Assembly: GCF_000518705.1 (NCBI RefSeq)
Contig: NZ_JAEC01000008.1
Coordinates: forward strand, 141,309-205,308
DNA from: Shewanella colwelliana ATCC 39565
Lineage (GTDB): Bacteria > Pseudomonadota > Gammaproteobacteria > Enterobacterales > Shewanellaceae
Direction: 5' to 3'
DNA length: 64,000 nt
The notes beneath the pieces were generated by a model that was not told the DNA's origin, ran no database searches, and was given only the letters and a program-made list of their open reading frames with translations. Made by a program: the position numbers and the translations under genes. The stretch's first letter is position 1. The number at the start of each line of letters is the position of its first letter. Below, in pieces: positions 60,598 to 64,000 of the stretch.

Positions 60598-63321
60598 ATG
60601 TTTGGTAAATTACTGACAAAAATATTTGGTAGTCGTAACGATCGCACCCTAAAAACACTTGGTAAGGTTGTCACAAAGATTAACGCTCTTGAGGCAGACT
60701 TTGAGAAGCTTTCCGATGATGAATTAAAAGCAAAAACGGTAGACTTCCGTGAACGCTTAGCATCGGGGCAAACGCTTGATGATGTGATGCCTGAAGCGTT
60801 TGCTGTGGTGCGTGAAGCCTCAAAGCGTGTATTTGACATGCGTCACTTCGATGTACAGATGCTTGGTGGCATGGTGCTAGACAGTAACCGTATTGCCGAG
60901 ATGCGCACCGGTGAGGGTAAAACGCTTACTGCAACATTACCTGCTTACCTTAACGGTTTGACTGGCAAAGGTGTTCATGTCATTACCGTCAACGATTACT
61001 TAGCCCGTCGTGATGCTGAGAATAACCGCCCACTATTTGAGTTCCTCGGTATGTCGGTTGGTATTAACGTTGCGGGGATGGGGCAAGCTGAAAAGCAAAT
61101 CGCCTATAACTCAGATATTACTTACGGTACTAACAACGAGTTTGGTTTTGATTACCTTCGCGACAATATGGCATTTTCGCCAGCAGAGCGCGTGCAACGT
61201 CCGCTGCATTACGCATTGATCGATGAAGTCGATTCAATTCTTATCGATGAAGCGCGTACCCCATTGATTATTTCAGGTGCTGCAGAAGATAGCTCAGAGC
61301 TCTACATTAAGATTAATACCCTTATCCCAAATCTTGTGCGTCAAGAGAAAGAAGATACTGAAGAAGAAGTGGGTGATGGCGATTACTCGGTCGATGAGAA
61401 AGCTAAACAAGTTCATATGACAGAGCGTGGCCAAGAAAAGGTCGAAGTTTTGTTAACTGAACGCGGCATGTTAGCCGAGGGTGATTCACTCTACTCAGCA
61501 GCAAACATCTCATTATTGCATCATGTTAACGCAGCGTTACGTGCACACACGCTGTTTGAAAAAGATGTTGACTATATCGTTCAAGATAATGAAGTGATCA
61601 TTGTCGATGAACATACTGGCCGTACTATGCCTGGTCGCCGTTGGTCTGAAGGTTTACATCAAGCGGTTGAAGCTAAAGAAGGAGTTCATATTCAGAATGA
61701 AAACCAGACACTAGCATCAATTACTTTCCAGAACTTCTTCCGCCAATATGACAAATTGGCCGGTATGACAGGTACTGCAGATACAGAAGCGTTTGAGTTT
61801 CAGCATATCTATGGCTTAGATACCGTGGTGATACCCACTAACCGCCCTATGGTACGTAAAGATAATGCAGACTTAGTTTATCTGACCGCTGAAGAGAAAT
61901 ACGACGCCATTATTAAAGATATTATTGGGTGCCGTGAGCGTGGTCAGCCAGTATTAGTCGGTACAGTATCGATTGAGCAATCTGAGCTACTTCATAGCAT
62001 GCTTAAGAAAGCCAAAATATCTCATGAGGTACTTAATGCTAAGTTCCATGAGCGTGAAGCTGACATCGTTGCGCAAGCAGGTCGTAGCGGTGCAGTAACG
62101 ATAGCCACAAACATGGCCGGCCGTGGTACCGATATCGTGTTGGGCGGCAACTGGAATATGGAGATCGAACAGCTCGATAATCCTACTGCAGAGCAAAAAG
62201 CCAAGATCAAGGCTGATTGGCAAATTCGTCACGATGAAGTCGTTGCCGCAGGTGGTTTGCATATTCTAGGTACCGAACGTCACGAATCTCGTCGTATCGA
62301 TAATCAGCTACGTGGTCGTTCAGGCCGTCAAGGTGATGCGGGTTCATCACGCTTCTACCTCTCTATGGAAGATAGCTTGATGCGTATCTTCGCTTCAGAC
62401 CGAGTGTCTTCAATGATGAAGAAACTTGGCATGGAAAAAGGCGAAGCGATTGAGCATCCTTGGGTATCTCGCGCAATTGAAAATGCTCAACGTAAAGTTG
62501 AAGCGCGTAACTTCGATATTCGTAAGCAACTACTCGAATTTGATGACGTCGCCAATGATCAGCGCCAAGTCGTTTATTCACAACGTAATGAGTTGATGGA
62601 TGCAGAAAGCATTCAAGATACCATCGTCAATATTCAAGCCGATGTTGTGAATGGTCTCATCGATCAATACATTCCACCACAGTCAGTTGAAGAGTTGTGG
62701 GATGTGCCTGGTCTTGAAACGCGTCTTGAGCAAGAGTACGCGATGAAGATGCCAGTACAAGAGTGGTTAGATAAAGAAGATGACCTTCATGAAGAAACCC
62801 TTTGTGAAAGAATCGTAGATACATGGGTGAGAGCTTACCAAGCAAAAGAAGAGATGGTCGGTGCGCAAGTACTACGTCAATTTGAAAAAGCGGTCATGCT
62901 ACAAACCTTAGATGGCTTATGGAAAGAGCACTTAGCAGCGATGGATCATCTGCGTCAAGGTATTCACTTACGTGGCTACGCACAGAAGAACCCGAAACAA
63001 GAGTATAAGCGTGAGTCATTTGAGTTGTTCCAACAGATGCTGGAAACCCTCAAGCATGATGTGATCAGCGTATTATCTAAAGTGCAGGTACAAGCGCAAT
63101 CAGATGTTGAAGAGATGGAAGAGCGTCGTCGTCAAGAGGAAGCTAAGATCCGTCGTGATTATCAACATGCAGCAGCCGAAGCATTAGTGGGTGGCGAAGA
63201 GGCACAAGCACTCGCCGCAAGCCAACCTGTAGTCCGTGAAGGTGACAAGGTTGGGCGCAATGATCCATGTCCTTGCGGTTCTGGACGTAAGTATAAGCAA
63301 TGTCACGGCAAGCTTAGCTAA
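60598..63321 (+). CDS. secA: Preprotein translocase ATPase SecA
   Basis: A 907-residue motor that pushes preproteins through Sec[22 protein letters not shown] at the start, [16 protein letters not shown] (Walker A), [17 protein letters not shown] (Walker B), [14 protein letters not shown] and [11 protein letters not shown], and the C-terminal zinc tail [14 protein letters not shown] that binds SecB. ATG 60598 matches the E. coli start; GTG 60589 is an upstream alternative. No secM-like gene is seen directly upstream. Confidence 0.98.
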   Translation: MFGKLLTKIFGSRNDRTLKTLGKVVTKINALEADFEKLSDDELKAKTVDFRERLASGQTLDDVMPEAFAVVREASKRVFDMRHFDVQMLGGMVLDSNRIAEMRTGEGKTLTATLPAYLNGLTGKGVHVITVNDYLARRDAENNRPLFEFLGMSVGINVAGMGQAEKQIAYNSDITYGTNNEFGFDYLRDNMAFSPAERVQRPLHYALIDEVDSILIDEARTPLIISGAAEDSSELYIKINTLIPNLVRQEKEDTEEEVGDGDYSVDEKAKQVHMTERGQEKVEVLLTERGMLAEGDSLYSAANISLLHHVNAALRAHTLFEKDVDYIVQDNEVIIVDEHTGRTMPGRRWSEGLHQAVEAKEGVHIQNENQTLASITFQNFFRQYDKLAGMTGTADTEAFEFQHIYGLDTVVIPTNRPMVRKDNADLVYLTAEEKYDAIIKDIIGCRERGQPVLVGTVSIEQSELLHSMLKKAKISHEVLNAKFHEREADIVAQAGRSGAVTIATNMAGRGTDIVLGGNWNMEIEQLDNPTAEQKAKIKADWQIRHDEVVAAGGLHILGTERHESRRIDNQLRGRSGRQGDAGSSRFYLSMEDSLMRIFASDRVSSMMKKLGMEKGEAIEHPWVSRAIENAQRKVEARNFDIRKQLLEFDDVANDQRQVVYSQRNELMDAESIQDTIVNIQADVVNGLIDQYIPPQSVEELWDVPGLETRLEQEYAMKMPVQEWLDKEDDLHEETLCERIVDTWVRAYQAKEEMVGAQVLRQFEKAVMLQTLDGLWKEHLAAMDHLRQGIHLRGYAQKNPKQEYKRESFELFQQMLETLKHDVISVLSKVQVQAQSDVEEMEERRRQEEAKIRRDYQHAAAEALVGGEEAQALAASQPVVREGDKVGRNDPCPCGSGRKYKQCHGKLS

Positions 63322-63341
63322 CGAGCAGTCAGCATAATAAT

Positions 63342-63370
63342 AAAAGCCATCCATACCGGGTGGCTTTTTT
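63342..63370 (+). terminator. secA terminator
   Basis: An 11-bp stem AAAAGCCATCC/GGGTGGCTTTT with an ATACC loop and T run, 20 bases past the secA stop. Confidence 0.85.
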
Positions 63371-63395
63371 GATCATGCCACTCGGTTTATCAATA

Positions 63396-63479
63396 TTTAC
63401 CTTTACCTTTACCTTTACCTTTACCTTTACCTTTACCTTTACCTTTACCTTTACCTTTACCTTTACCTTTACCTTTACC
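63396..63479. repeat. Hexanucleotide tandem repeat (TTTACC)14
   Basis: Fourteen perfect copies of TTTACC in a row, 84 bases, between the secA terminator and the rRNA promoter region. It is not in a gene. Perfect short-unit arrays of this length change copy number easily by slippage. Confidence 0.97.
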
Positions 63480-63547
63480 TGTTGCGACCCCTGTCATATC
63501 TAATGAAGCCTCAATTTAATTGGATATTGATTACAAGTTGATGGTTT

Positions 63548-63595
63548 TGTGGATAACTTTGGGGGTAAATAGTGTGTAGATTGTGGTTATCTACA
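63548..63595. promoter_or_regulatory. DnaA-box-like sites upstream of the rRNA operon
   Basis: TGTGGATAA at 63548 is the perfect complement of the DnaA box TTATCCACA. TTATCTACA at 63587 differs in one base and forms a 7-bp inverted pair with TGTAGAT at 63575. They lie about 40-85 bases before rRNA promoter P1. Confidence 0.45.
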
Positions 63596-63631
63596 AAGAT
63601 GCAAAAAAGTCTGATTTTTCTTAAAAAACCG

Positions 63632-63660
63632 CTTGCACCAAAACAAGAACTGCCTATAAT
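63632..63660 (+). promoter_or_regulatory. rRNA operon promoter P1
   Basis: CTTGCA/TTGCAC (63632-63638) and TATAAT (63655-63660), followed by the GC-rich discriminator GCGCATCC typical of stringently controlled rRNA promoters. Confidence 0.75.
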
Positions 63661-63774
63661 GCGCATCCACTGACACGGCAAAGCTCGCAGAGACAAGTCG
63701 AAACACTAAGTAGCCTAGGTTACAGAGTGGTCAGGCACTGAAAAGTGCCGCATCAAAAAGTTTTCAAAAACTGC

Positions 63775-63802
63775 TTGACGCGAACATGGGAATGCGTAGA
63801 AT
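63775..63802 (+). promoter_or_regulatory. rRNA operon promoter P2
   Basis: TTGACG (63775-63780) and TAGAAT (63797-63802) with a 16-base spacer, about 45 bases before boxA. Confidence 0.75.
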
Positions 63803-63842
63803 ACGCAGCCCTAGCCACTTGGAACTACCGAGATGTGCTAAC

Positions 63843-63853
63843 GCTCTTTAACA
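63843..63853 (+). promoter_or_regulatory. boxA antitermination site of the rRNA leader
   Basis: GCTCTTTAACA followed by ATTTATCAAG is the standard gammaproteobacterial rRNA boxA leader element for NusB/S10 antitermination. The 150 bases after it are leader; the 16S gene itself begins beyond the window end. Confidence 0.85.
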
Positions 63854-64000
63854 ATTTATCAAGTAATCTGTGTGGACACTCACAGGTGTTGAGTTATTCG
63901 AAATTGCTTTTCTGTCTTCGGATGTAAAGCAATCAAAAATTTTACTCAATGTAAGATGAGTGTTCATAGCAATATGTACAACACGTTAGAGATTCTTCCG

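Noticed and set aside
63396..63479. CRISPR array
   Set aside because: The unit is six bases with no spacers; it is a simple tandem repeat.
63804..64000. Start of 16S rRNA
   Set aside because: The sequence is still leader after boxA; the 16S start motif (GAAGAGTTTGATC) is not reached.

Overview
The window looks like the chromosome of a marine gammaproteobacterium, most likely Shewanella. The reasons are the division/cell-wall cluster running murC-ftsQ with no ddlB between them, a DciA-type helicase loader between lpxC and secA, rpmB-rpmG behind radC, slmA-dut-coaBC, the rarD-yigI-recQ neighbourhood, and the protein sequences themselves. The genus is inferred from gene content and was not searched.

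Bases 1 to about 12,900 are an accessory island ending at yicC, a site where mobilizable islands of related bacteria are known to insert. Next to yicC is a P4-type tyrosine integrase. A leftward block follows: two AlpA-like regulators, a 51-residue ORF, a YagK/YfjJ (inovirus Gp2-like) replication-type protein, and small and large terminase subunits. No capsid, portal or tail gene is visible, so it resembles a phage satellite. The far end carries a rightward defence load: the end of a type I restriction subunit (hsdR), then two tandem DarT-family DNA ADP-ribosyltransferases and one DarG antitoxin. Between integrase and alpA lie one or two integron-type gene cassettes with attC-like sites. One cassette shows the exact R''/R' agreement expected of a real cassette.

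Bases 13,000-30,000 are core genes: yicC and rph-pyrE (with a likely attenuator), folE, a secreted S9 peptidase, slmA, dut-coaBC, radC, rpmB-rpmG, argA (with tandem ARG boxes), a PH-domain membrane protein, rarD, yigI, recQ and a TPR membrane protein. recQ carries an in-frame amber codon, and the convergent TPR gene is frameshifted in a GGDEF-like tail.

Bases 30,300-35,400 hold leuABCD behind a leucine-rich leader peptide and attenuator. Next come a FadL-like porin, an NTF2-like periplasmic protein, glpK, a small hypothetical gene, and a PepSY membrane pair, one fused to an NqrF-like 2Fe-2S domain.

Bases 42,000-58,100 are the dcw cluster mraZ-rsmH-ftsL-ftsI-murE-murF-mraY-murD-ftsW-murG-murC-ftsQ-ftsA-ftsZ, mostly overlapping or closely spaced, with a MraZ-type operator in front and an internal promoter before ftsQ. 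lpxC, dciA (divergent), an M23 peptidase and secA follow. After secA come a (TTTACC)14 tandem repeat, DnaA-box-like sites, and the P1/P2 promoters and boxA of an rRNA operon whose 16S gene starts beyond the window.
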